Part shown: positions 47,351 to 59,300 of the stretch, piece by piece
How positions within the stretch are numbered: the first letter of the stretch is position 1
How the letters are laid out: each line of letters begins with the position of its first letter
From: Muricea muricata
Taxonomy: Eukaryota > Cnidaria > Anthozoa > Malacalcyonacea > Plexauridae
Reading direction: 5' to 3'
NCBI GenBank assembly: GCA_963855995.1
Contig: OY979725.1
Span: 5,528,118 to 5,592,117 of the forward strand
Length of the DNA stretch: 64,000 nucleotides
Translations under genes and position numbers: made by a program
The notes under the pieces: generated by a model
Database searches by the model: none
Told to the model about the DNA's origin: nothing
The model's input: the letters and a program-made list of their open reading frames with translations, nothing else

Positions 47351-50311
47351 TTAATTATTGTCAAAAGCCATATTGTATTTGCGGATCGCATATACTAAAG
47401 GACTATTGTTAAAACGTTCTGTTTTGCATTTAAAATTATAAAATTTATTTTCATTAAGTCTCGTGTGTTTCTCCCGTACCAGACCGACAATAGGTGGCAG
47501 AAGATCGTTTAGTTTGTGGGTTGGCTGTTTCATGTCTTTTATTAAATTTACACACATTATATCTCTTCTGTATTCTAGAGTGTGCAAACCACATTCAGTT
47601 AATGCCTGTTTGTAAGTCTTTCTTGGACATATTATTTTCATAGCGCGCCTTTGAATTCTCTCTATATCTTTAGACTGTTCCTGAGTCAGGCCACCATGCC
47701 AAATTTGAGCTCCAAATTCCACAATTGATCTGATAGCCGAGATATAAAATATCTTTAAGTCTTCTCGTGGAGCATTGTACCCTTCAAGAGTTTTTAAAAA
47801 ATATAACCGCTTAGCTGCCTTCTTTACAACGTATTCCGTGTTTGATTTCCACTTGAGGTCATCATCTATCCATAAACCAAGTAATTTATAAGAGCTAACT
47901 CTTTCAAGGACACAGTCATTTATTTTCATTGCAGGAATAACTGTTCTATCTTTTCGAAAGTCAATGATCATTTCTTTACATTTTTTTGCGTTTAATACCA
48001 TTTTCTCGTTTTCCGCAAAGGTTTTTACTGACTCAATTTTCTTGGGTATGTTCCCAATTTCCATTCCAGAAACGTGATAATGAACATCTAACGCCTCCCA
48101 ACTCGTGGTATCGTCCATGAAGAGAATCGTATCACCATCCACAACAACATCCTCGTTTCCAACAACTTGTTCTATAACACTAGGTAGCATATTAATTTTA
48201 ATTACAAAGGCAATTGGTCCCAATTTACTGCCCTGTGGGACGCCCCCAGTAACATTTTCAAAATCAGATGTTTCTTTCCCAAACTGTGTGAAATGAGATC
48301 GCTCATTCAAGTACGAAGCAAACCATTTTATCAAGGCGGGTCTTACACCCATTGATCTCATGTTTTCTAGCAATTTATTGTGATCGATGAGGTCGAAAGC
48401 CTTGCGAAAGTCGAGGAAGACTATCCTAATCACTCTATGCCTTTCGTCCATTAATTTGTGCCAATTATGTAATAAATTAACTAAGGCATTAACTGTCGAT
48501 GATCGCGGTAAACCACCATATTGAGAATCCAAAATTTTCCCAGTGGTATCATCATACATCCACTTAACTGCAAAGGTTTCTTGGATTTTTGCCAGGACAC
48601 TTGTTAAAGCAATTGGTCTTAAATCTTCTGCAAGCGTACAAGGTATTGATTTTGGAATACCCGACACTTTATAATTCTTCCAAACTTTAGGAAAAGTTTT
48701 AGATTGAAAGGATGCATTGAAGATTTCGGTCAAGGGTACAGCAAAGTACTTTGCAAAGGTCTTCAAAATTTTCAGTAATGGATCGTTAGGGCCAGGTGCT
48801 TTATTAACATTAATTTTTTGCAGTTCTTGTTGCACTTCATCGACGGTGATTAGTGGCAAATTTTCCGCGCAATGAAGTTCTAGCCATTCTTTTCCCACTT
48901 TTGGGTAATCCTTAGTTAAGTTTGCAAAGAAATGGTTTATGAAGCAAGCAGACCGTTTATCATCCATCAACAGCCCAGTAGAGGGATCCACCATCGTTAC
49001 TTTAGCCGACTTTTTGCCAATCAAACGCTTAATGACTTTCCACCAAGATTTTGGGCGATTTTTTAGGTTTGGACCTACTTTATTCTCGTAGAAAAAGGTT
49101 TTTGCTTTCCTAATCTCTGCCGAAATCTGACTTCTGAGCTTCTTTACACATTCGATATTTTTTCTTTTAAAAGCCATGTTCCTTTTAGAAATCAGGCGTT
49201 TTATTTTTGGTGTCATAAAGGGTTTGTCCTTACTGTGCATTCTGACTGTCCTTTCCGGAAAATATTCAGAGATCATATTATTAGTAATGTGCAGAAACGT
49301 ATTAACTTTTTCATCGGTACCAGAGATGTTGAGCACAGAAGACCAATCGTAATTTGCTAATAAGGCATCAAAACGTTCTAACTGCTGTTGTCGAAACTTT
49401 CTTACTTTAATTTTAACCGTATTTCCTTTTTCTGAAATGTTACACTTAGATTTCCAGATAATGATGTTGTGGTCCGAAGTTGAAAGTGGAGCCACAATTG
49501 ACGGAGTCTGGTAATAATCAGCCATATTAGTAAAAATTAAATCCAATGTACTGGTGTCTCTAGTAGGGTGCATTACAATTTGTTTCAAATTACAGTGTCT
49601 CTCTAAATGTTTCTGTTGGAAGCCATTACTAGCCGGATTGAAGTCACCTCCGAGAATAATGGCAGTATTTGGGCTTTCGACGCAGAGCTTGTCATAACAA
49701 GTGATAAAATAGTCATAAAAATTATCGATCTCAGATGTAAGTAGACTTGAAGGAAGGTATACACATCCCAATGCAATCCTTGAAATTGATCTTGGTAGCC
49801 ACTTCGGCCGGATAGTAACCCATAAACATTCAAAGAATTGATCGTTTAAATCATCACGTATTTTTAATGGTATATCATGATTAATATAAATTGCTACTCC
49901 CCCGCCTCTTCCACACAATCGGTCTCTTCTGACAATGTTTAGGCCAGAAACGTTAACAATCTCATCAGGGACCGAGTCTGTTAGCCATGTTTCTGTCACG
50001 AAAATTAGGTCTGCTCTGTAGCTTTCCTTAAGGATTTCAACTTCATTTACTTTAATAGCTAATGATCTTGCATTCGACAACATTAGGCTAGGAAAAGCTC
50101 TTTCATTTCCTTTCACAGATTTTCCGCCTGAGACTCTATCAGAATTGATAGAGACCTCATTTAGATTGTTATAATCAGTTCTAATAATAGGGACGTTAAC
50201 AAGATTGCCAAAGTTTCGTGTGCGCATCGATTTTGTTCGGCTGAAATGCTGACCTCTGGGCCCACCCATACCAAGTACTGTAGGAATGCTTTGCATGTGT
50301 TTCTCTGCCAT
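47351..50311 (-). CDS. Non-LTR retrotransposon endonuclease/reverse transcriptase, intact
   Basis: 986 residues, ATG at 50311, TAA at 47351, equal in sequence to the copy 4 product. Endonuclease about 75-285, linker of about 135 residues rich in Lys/Arg (KRNMAFKRKN, KSWWKVIKRL), RT about 420-760, thumb and basic C-terminus to 986. The length fits ORF2 proteins of CR1-like elements (about 900-1,000 residues). The partner ORF1, which in bicistronic relatives codes an RNA-binding protein, is absent upstream, where satellite begins 28 bp before the ATG. Confidence 0.95.
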   Translation of the reverse strand: MAEKHMQSIPTVLGMGGPRGQHFSRTKSMRTRNFGNLVNVPIIRTDYNNLNEVSINSDRVSGGKSVKGNERAFPSLMLSNARSLAIKVNEVEILKESYRADLIFVTETWLTDSVPDEIVNVSGLNIVRRDRLCGRGGGVAIYINHDIPLKIRDDLNDQFFECLWVTIRPKWLPRSISRIALGCVYLPSSLLTSEIDNFYDYFITCYDKLCVESPNTAIILGGDFNPASNGFQQKHLERHCNLKQIVMHPTRDTSTLDLIFTNMADYYQTPSIVAPLSTSDHNIIIWKSKCNISEKGNTVKIKVRKFRQQQLERFDALLANYDWSSVLNISGTDEKVNTFLHITNNMISEYFPERTVRMHSKDKPFMTPKIKRLISKRNMAFKRKNIECVKKLRSQISAEIRKAKTFFYENKVGPNLKNRPKSWWKVIKRLIGKKSAKVTMVDPSTGLLMDDKRSACFINHFFANLTKDYPKVGKEWLELHCAENLPLITVDEVQQELQKINVNKAPGPNDPLLKILKTFAKYFAVPLTEIFNASFQSKTFPKVWKNYKVSGIPKSIPCTLAEDLRPIALTSVLAKIQETFAVKWMYDDTTGKILDSQYGGLPRSSTVNALVNLLHNWHKLMDERHRVIRIVFLDFRKAFDLIDHNKLLENMRSMGVRPALIKWFASYLNERSHFTQFGKETSDFENVTGGVPQGSKLGPIAFVIKINMLPSVIEQVVGNEDVVVDGDTILFMDDTTSWEALDVHYHVSGMEIGNIPKKIESVKTFAENEKMVLNAKKCKEMIIDFRKDRTVIPAMKINDCVLERVSSYKLLGLWIDDDLKWKSNTEYVVKKAAKRLYFLKTLEGYNAPREDLKIFYISAIRSIVEFGAQIWHGGLTQEQSKDIERIQRRAMKIICPRKTYKQALTECGLHTLEYRRDIMCVNLIKDMKQPTHKLNDLLPPIVGLVREKHTRLNENKFYNFKCKTERFNNSPLVYAIRKYNMAFDNN

Positions 50312-50339
50312 TATACGTATGTTGTATATTCCTCCGTAC

Positions 50340-53300
50340 TGATGTACTGCAATCACGGACCTAAAAGAGACCTTCTAAATGGAAATTGCAAAACTTAGCA
50401 AGTCGGGAATCATGTTTTCGGCGCTCAAACCATCGAGATGAGCGAAATAACATGTTGAAATGAGATACCTATAACTTGCTTGTAAACTAAAAAGAAACGA
50501 TCTTAGAACCATCAAAATCGCGTTTTAAGCGTTCTAGAAGCGATTTGAGCGTAAAAACATGTTCAAATCACGAACTAAAAATTACCGTCTTAAATCGATC
50601 ACGGCGACGTTTTAGAGCTTAAAATGGTGTTTTCAGTGCTAAAGTGAACGAGTTGAGCGCAATAATGTACTGCAATCACGGACCTAAAAGAGACCTTCTA
50701 AATGGAAATTGCAGAACTTAGCAAGTCGGTAATCATGTTTTCGGCGCTAAAACCATCGAGATGAGCGAAATAGCATGTTGAAATGAGAAACCTATAACTT
50801 GATTGTAAACTGAAAAGAAACGATCTTAGAACCATCAAAATCGCGTTTTAAGCAATCTAGAAGCGATTTGAGCGTAAAAACATGTTCAAATCACGAACTA
50901 AAAATTACCGTCTTAAATCGATCACGGCGACGTTTTAGAGCTTAAAATGGTGTTTTCCGTGCTAAAGTGAACGAGTTGAGCGCAATAATGTACTGCAATC
51001 ACGGACCTAAAAGAGACCTTCTAAATGGAAATTGCAGAACTTAGCAAGTCGGGAATCATGTTTTCGGCGCTCAAACCATCGAGATGAGCGAAATAACATG
51101 TTGAAATGAGAAACCTATAACTTGCTTGTAAACTGCAAAGAAACGATCTTAGAACCATCAAAATCGCGTTTTAAGCGTTCTAGAAGCGATTTGAGCGTAA
51201 AAACATGCTCAAATCTTGAACTAAAAATTACCGTATTAAATCGATCACGGCGACGTTTTAGAGCTTAAAATGGTGTTTTCAGTGCTAAACTGAACGAGTT
51301 GAGCGCAATGATGTACTGCACTGCAATCACGGACCTAAAAGAGATGTTCTAAATGGAAATTGCAGAACTTAGCAAGTCGGGAATCATGTTTTCGGCGCTC
51401 AAACCATCGAGATGAGCGAAATAACATGTTGAAATGAGAAACCTATAACTTGCTTGTAAACTGCAAAGAAACGATCTTAGAACCATCAAAATCGCGTTTT
51501 AAGCGTTCTAGAAGCGATTTGAGCGTAAAAACATGTTCAAATCACGAACTAAAAATTACCGTCTTAAATCGATCACGGCGACGTTTTAGAGCTTAAAATG
51601 GTGTTTTCAGTGCTAAAGTGAACGAGTTGAGCGCAATAATGTACTGCAATCACGGACCTAAAAGAGACCTTCTAAATGGAAATCGCAGAACTTAGCAAGT
51701 CGGGAATCATGTTTTCGGCGCTAAAACCATCGAGATGAGCGAAATAGCATGTTGAAATGAGAAACCTATAACTTGCTTGTAAACTGAAAAGAAACGATCT
51801 TAGAACCATCAAAATCGCGTTTTAAGCGTTCTAGAAGCGATTTGAGCGTAAAAACATGCTCAAATCACGAACTAAAAATTTCCGTCCTAAATCGATCACG
51901 GCGACGTTTTAAAGCTTAAAATGGTGTTTTAAGTGCTAAAGTGAATGAGTTGAGCGCAATGATGTACTGCAATCACGGACCTAAAAGAGACCTTCTAAAT
52001 AGAAATTGCAGAACTTAGCAAATCGGGAATCATGTTTTCGGTGCTCACACCATCGAGATGAGCGAAATAACATGTTTAAATGAGAAACCTATAACTTGCT
52101 TGTAAACTAAAAAAACGATCTTAGAACCATCAAAATCGCGTTTTAAGCGTTCTAGAAGCGATTTGAGCGTAAAAACATGTTCAAATCACGAACTAAAAAT
52201 TACCGTCTTAAATCGATCACGGCGACGTTTTAGAGCTTAAAATGGTGTTTTCAGTGCTAAAGTGAACGAGTTGAGCGCAATAATGTACTGCAATCACGGA
52301 CCTAAAAGAGACCTTCTAAATGGAAATTGCAGAACTTAGCAAGTCGGGAATCATGTTTTCGGCGCTAAAACCATCGAGATGAGCGAAATAGCATGTTGAA
52401 ATGAGAAACCTATAACTTGATTGTAAACTGAAAAGAAACGATCTTAGAACCATCAAAATCGCGTTTTAAGCGTTCTAGAAGCGATTTGAGCGTAAAAACA
52501 TGCTCAAATCTTGAACTAAAAATTACCGTATTAAATCGATCACGGCGACGTTTTAGAGCTTAAAATGGTGTTTTCAGTGCTAAAGTGAACGAGTTGAGCG
52601 CAATAATGTACTGCAATCACGGACCTAAAAGAGACCTTCTAAATGGAAATTGCAGAACTTAGCAAGTCGGGAATCATGTTTTCGGCGCTAAAACCATCGA
52701 GATGAGCGAAATAGCATGTTGAAATGAGAAACCTATAACTTGATTGTAAACTGAAAAGAAACGATCTTAGAACCATCAAAATCGCGTTTTAAGCGTTCTA
52801 GAAGCGATTTGAGCGTAAAACATGCTCAAATCTTGAACTAAAAATTACCGTATTAAATCGATCACGGCGACGTTTTAGAGCTTAAAATGGTGTTTTCAGT
52901 GCTAAACTGAACGAGTTGAGCGCAATGATGTACTGCACTGCAATCACGGACCTAAAAGAGATGTTCTAAATGGAAATTGCAGAACTTAGCAAGTCGGGAA
53001 TCATGTTTTCGGCGCTCAAACCATCGAGATGAGCGAAATAACATGTTGAAATGAGAAACCTATAACTTGCTTGTAAACTGCAAAGAAACGATCTTAGAAC
53101 CATCAAAATCGCGTTTTAAGCGTTCTAGAATCGATTTGAGCGTAAAAACATGTTCAAATCACGAACTAAAAATTACCGTCTTAAATCGATCACGGCGACG
53201 TTTTAGAGCTTAAAATGGTGTTTTCAGTGCTAAAGTGAACGAGTTGAGCGCAATAATGTACTGCAATCACAGACCTAAAAGAGACCTTGTAAATGGAAAT

Positions 53301-56300
53301 TGCAGAACTTAGCAAGTCGGCAATCATGTTTTCGGCGCTAAAACCATCGAGATGAGCGAAATAGCATGTTGAAATGAGAAACCTATAACTTGATTGTAAA
53401 CTGAAAAGAAACGATCTTAGAACCATCAAAATCGCGTTTTAAGCGTTCTAGAAGCGATTTGAGCGTAAAAACATGCTCAAATCACCAACTAAAAATTACC
53501 GTCTTAAATCGATCACGGCGACGTTTTAGAGCTTAAAATGGTGTTTTCGGTGCTAAAATGAACGAGTTGAGCGCAATGATGTACTGCAATCACGGACCTA
53601 AAAAAGACCTTCTAAATGGAAATTGCAGAACTTAGCAAGTCGGGAATCATGTTTTCGGTGCTGACACCATCGAGATGAGCGAAATAGCATGTTGAAATGA
53701 GAAACCTATAACTTGCTTGTAAACTGAAAAGAAACGATCTTAGAACCATCAAAATCGCGTTTTAAGCGTTCTAGAAGCGATTTGAGCGTAAAAACATGCT
53801 CAAATCTTGAACTAAAAATTACCGTATTAAATCGATCACGGCGACGTTTTAGAGCTTAAAATGGTGTTTTCAGTGCTAAACTGAACGAGTTGAGCGCAAT
53901 GATGTACTGCACTGCAATCACGGACCTAAAAGAGATGTTCTAAATGGAAATTGCTGAACTTAGAAAGTCGGGAATCATGTTTTCGGCGCTCAAACCATCG
54001 AGATGAGCGAAATAACATGTTGAAATGAGAAACCTATAACTTGCTTGTAAACTGCAAAGAAACGATCTTAGAACCATCAAAATCGCGTTTTAAGCGTTCT
54101 AGAATCGATTTGAGCGTAAAAACATGTTCAAATCACGAACTAAAAATTACCGTCTTAAATCGATCACGGCGACGTTTTAGAGCTTAAAATGGTGTTTTCA
54201 GTGCTAAAGTGAACGAGTTGAGCGCAATAATGTACTGCAATCACAGACCTAAAAGAGACCTTGTAAATGGAAATTGCAGAACTTAGCAAGTCGGCAATCA
54301 TGTTTTCGGCGCTAAAACCATCGAGATGAGCGAAATAGCATGTTGAAATGAGAAACCTATAACTTGATTGTAAACTGAAAAGAAACGATCTTAGAACCAT
54401 CAAAATCGCGTTTTAAGCGTTCTAGAAGCGATTTGAGCGTAAAAACATGCTCAAATCACCAACTAAAAATTACCGTCTTAAATCGATCACGGCGACGTTT
54501 TAGAGCTTAAAATGGTGTTTTCGGTGCTAAAGTGAACGAGTTGAGCGCAATGATGTACTGCAATCACGGACCTAAAAAAGACCTTCTAAATGGAAATTCC
54601 AGAACTTAGCAAGTCGGGAATCATGTTTTCGGTGCTGACACCATCGAGATGAGCGAAATAGCATGTTGAAATGAGAAACCTATAACTTGCTTGTAAACTG
54701 AAAAGAAACGATCTTAGAACCATCAAAATCGCGTTTTAAGCGTTCTAGAAGCGATTTGAGCGTAAAAACATGTTCAAATCACGAACTAAAAATTACCGTC
54801 TTAAATCGATCACGGCGACGTTTTAGAGCTTAAAATGGTGTTTTCAGTGCTAAAGTGAACGAGTTGAGCGCAATGATGTACTGCAATCACGGACCTAAAA
54901 AAGACCTTCTAAATGGAAATTGCAGAACTTAGCAAGTCGGGAATCATGTTTTCGGCGCTCAAACCATCGAGATGAGCGAAATAACATGTTGAAATGAGAA
55001 ACCTATAACTTGCTTGTAAACTGAAAAGAAGCGATCTTAGAACCATCAAAATCGTGTTTTAAGCGTTCTAGAAGCGATTTTAGCGTAAAAACATGTTCAA
55101 ATCACGAACTAAAAATTACCGTCTTAAATCGATCACGGCGACGTTTTAGAGCTTAAAATGGTGTTTTCAGTGCTAAACTGAACGAGTTGAGCGCAATGAT
55201 GTACTGCACTGCAATCACGGACCTAAAAGAGATGTTCTAAATGGAAATTGCAGAACTTAGCAAGTCGGGAATCATGTTTTCGGCGCACAAACCATCGAGA
55301 TGAGCGAAATAACATGTTGAAATGAGAAACCTATAACTTGCTTGTAAACTAAAAAGAAACGATCTTAGAAGCATCAAAATCACGTATTAAGCGTTCTAGA
55401 AGCGATTTGAGCGTAAAAACATGCTCAAATCACGAACTAAAAATTACCGTCCTAAATCGATCACGGCGACGTTTTAGTGTTTAAAATGGTGTTTTCAGTT
55501 CTAAAGTGAACGAGTTGAGCGCAATAATGTACTTCAATCACGGACCTAAAACAGACCTTCTAAATGGAAATTGCAGAACTTAGCAGGTCGGGAATCATGT
55601 TTTCGGCGGTCAAATCATCGAGATGAGCGAAATAAGATGTTGAAATGAGAAACTTATAACTTGCTTGTAAACTAAAAAGAAACGATCTTAGAAGCATCAA
55701 AATCACGTATTAAGCGTTCTAGAAGCGATTTGAGCGTAAAAACATTCTCAAATCACGAACTAAAAATTACCGTCCTAAATCGATCACGGCGACGTTTTAG
55801 TGTTTAAATTGGTGTTTTCAGTTCTAAAGTGAACGAGTTGAGCGCAATAATGTACTGCAATCACGGACCTAAAAGAGACCTTCTAAATGGAAATTGCAGA
55901 ACTTAGCAGGTCGGGAATCATGTTTTCGGCGGTCAAATCATCGAGATGAGCGAAATAAGATGTTGAAATGAGAAACCTATAACTTGCTTGTAAACTAAAA
56001 AGAAACGATCTTAGAAGCATCAAAATCACGTATTAAGCGTTCTAGAAGCGATTTGAGCGTAAAAACATGCTCAAATCACGAACTAAAAATTACCGTCCTA
56101 AATCGATCACGGCGACGTTTTAGTGTTTAAAATGGTGTTTTCAGTTCTAAAGTGAACGAGTTGAGCGCAATACTGCACTGCAATCACGGACCTAAAAGAG
56201 ATGTTCTAAATGGAAATTGCAGAACTTAGCAGGTCGGGAATCATGTTTTCGGCGGTCAAATCATCGAGATGAGCGAAATAAGATGTTGAAATGAGAAACC

Positions 56301-59300
56301 TATAACTTGCTTGTAAACTAAAAAGAAACGATCTTAGAAGCATCAAAATCACGTATTAAGCGTTCTAGAAGCGATTTGAGCGTAAAAACATGCTCAAATC
56401 ACGAACTAAAAATTACCGTCTTAAATCGATCACGGCGACGTTTTAGAGCTTAAAATGGTGTTTTCAGTGCTAAAGTGAACGAGTTGAACGCAATAATGTA
56501 CTGCAATCACGGACCTAAAAGAGACCTTCTAAATGGAAATTGCAGAACTTAGCAAGTGGGGAATCATGTTTTCGGCGCTAAAACCAACGAGATGAGCGAA
56601 ATAGCATGTTGAAATGAGAAACCTATAACTTGATTGTAAACTGAAAAGAAACGATCTTAGAACCATCAAAATCGCGTTTTAAGCGTTCTAGAAGCGATTT
56701 GAGCGTAAAAACATGCTCAAATCACCAACTAAAAATTGCCGTCCTAAATCGATCACGGCGACGTTTTAGAGCTTAAAATGGTGTTTTAAGTGCTAAAGTG
56801 AACGATTGAGCGCAATGATGTACTGCAATCACGGACCTAAAAGAGACCTTCTAAATGGAAATTGCAGAACTTAGCAAGTCGGGAATCATGTTTTCGGCGC
56901 TCAAACACTCGAGATGAGCGAAATAACATGTTGAAATGAGAAACCTATAACTTGCTTGTAAATTAAAAAAAACGATCTTAGAACCATCAAAATCGCGTTT
57001 TAAGCGTTCTAGAAGCGAGTTAAACGTAAAACATGCTCAAATCACGAACTAAAAATTACCGTCCTAAATCGATCACGGCGACGTTTTAGAGCTTAAAATG
57101 GTGTTTTCAGTGTTAAAGTGAACGAGTTGAGCGCAATGATGTACTGCAATCACGGACCTAAAAGAGATCTTCTAAATGGAAATTGCAGAACTTAGCAAGT
57201 CGGGAATCATGTTTTCGGCGCTCAAACCATCGAGATGAGCGAAATAACATGTTGAAATGAGAAACCTATAACTTGCTTGTAGACTAGAGAGAAACGATCT
57301 TAGAACCATCAAAATCGCGTTTTAAGCGTTCTAGAAGCGATTTGAGCGTAAAAACATGCTCAAATCACGAACTAAAAATTACCGTCTTAAATCGATCACG
57401 GCGATGTTTTAGAGCTTAAAATGGTGTTTTCAGTGCTAAAGTGAACGAGTTGAGCGCAATGATGTACTGCAATCACGGACCTTAAAGAGACCTTCTAAAT
57501 GGAAATTGCAGAACTTAGCAAGTCGGGAATCATGTTTTCGGCGCTCAACCTATCGAAATGAGCAAAATAACATGTTGAAATGAGAAACCTATAACTTCCT
57601 TGTAAATTTAAAAAAACGATCTTATAACCATCAAAATCGCGTTTAAGCGTTCTAGAAGCGACTTGAGCGTAAAAACATGCTCAAATCACGAACTAAAAAT
57701 TGCCGTCCTAAATCGATCACGGCGACGTTTTAGAGCCTAAAATGGTGTTTTCAGTGCTAAAGTGAACGAGTTGAGCGCAATAATGTACTGCAATCACGGA
57801 CCTAAAAGAGAACTTCTAAATGGAATTTGCAGAACTTAGCAAGTCGGGAATCATGTTTTCGGCGCTAAAACCATCGAGATGAGCGAAATAGCATGTTGAA
57901 ATGAGAAACCTATAACTTGCTTGTAAACTGAAAAGAAACGATCTTAGAACCATCAAAATCGCGTTTTAAGCGTTCTAGAAGCGATTTGAGCGTAAAAACT
58001 TGTTCAAATCACGAACTAAAAATTACCGTCTTAAATCGATCACGGCGACGTTTTAGAGCTTAAAATGGTGTTTTCAGTGCTAAAGTGAACGAGTTGAGCG
58101 CAATAATGTACTGCAATCACGGACCTAAAAGAGACCTTCTAAATGGAAATTGCAGAACTTAGCAAGTCGGGAATCATGTTTTCGGCGCTAAAACCATCGA
58201 GATGAGCGAAATAACATGTTGAAATGAGAAAACTATAACTTGATTGTAAACTGAAAAGAAACGATCTTAGAACCATCAAAATCGCATTTTAAGCGTTCTA
58301 TAAGCGATTTGAGCGTAAAAACATGCTCAAATCGCGAACTAAAAATTACCGTCTTAAATCGATCACGGCGACGTTTTAGAGCCTAAAATGGTGTTTTCGG
58401 TGCTTAAGTGAACGAGTTGAGCGCAATGATGTACTGCAATCACGGACCTAAAAGAGACCTTCTAAATGGAAATTGCAGAACTTAGCAAGTCGGGAATCAT
58501 GTTTTCGGCGCTCAAACTATCGAGATGAGCGAAATAACATGTTGAAATGAGAAACCTATAACTTGCTTGTAAACTGAAAAGAAGCGATCTTAGAACCATC
58601 AAAATCATGTTTTAAGCGTTCTAGAAGCGATTTGAGCGTAAAAACATGCTCAAATCACGAACTAAAAATTACCGTCTTAAATCGATCACGGCGACGTTTT
58701 AGAGCTTAAAATGGTGTTTTCAGTGCTAAAGTGAACGAGTTGAGCGCAATGATGTACTGCAATCACGGACCTAAAAGAGACCTTCTAAATGGAAATTGCA
58801 GAACTTAGCAAGTCGGGAATCATGTTTTCAGCGCTCAACCTATCGAGATGAGCGAATTAACATGTTGAAATGAGAAACCTATAACTTCCTTGTAAATTTA
58901 AAAAAGCGATCTTAGAACCATCAAAATCGCGTTTTAAGCGTTCTAGAAGCGATTTGAGCGTAAAAACATGTTCAAATCACGAACTAAAATTATCGTCTTA
59001 AATCGATCACGGCGACGTTTTAGAGCTTAAAATGGTGTTTTCAGTGCTAAAGTGAACGAGTTGAGCGCAATGATGTACTGCAATCACGGACCTAAAAGAC
59101 ACCTTCTAAATGGAAATTGCAGAACTTTGCAAGTCGGGAATCATGTTTTCGGCGCTCAAACCATCGAGATGAGCGAAATAACATGTTGAAATGAGAAACC
59201 TATAACTTGCTTGTAAACTAAAAAGACACGATCTTAGAACCATCAAAATCGCGTTTTAAACGTTCTAGAAGCGATTTGAGCGTAAAAACATGCTCAAATC

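Larger units (their letters stand above)
47108..50339 (-). mobile_element. Non-LTR retrotransposon copy 5, complete
   Basis: 3,232 bp, flanked by TGAT at 47104-47107 and 50340-50343. It is the right half of the 6,466-bp duplication and appears identical to copy 4 in its coding part. Confidence 0.96.
39820..52751. repeat. 6,466-bp direct tandem duplication carrying element copies 4 and 5
   Basis: Bases 39820-46285 and 46286-52751 are the same sequence in the same order: 3' flanking monomers, whole element, 5' flanking monomers of types A, B, C, D' and following. The join at about 46285 links an upstream CTTGATTGTAAAC to a downstream GGAAAAGAAACGATC, a combination that does not occur at the outer ends. 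Offsets between the copies are constant (40642 to 47108, 43890 to 50356, and 39820 to 46286 all differ by 6,466). A small private change, AGCAATCTAG for AGCGTTCTAG at about 50853, marks divergence after duplication. Confidence 0.88.

Noticed and set aside
1-50339. Five independent site-specific insertions (as in R1/R2-like elements)
   Set aside because: The flanks share private substitutions for hundreds of bases on both sides, which site specificity would not explain.
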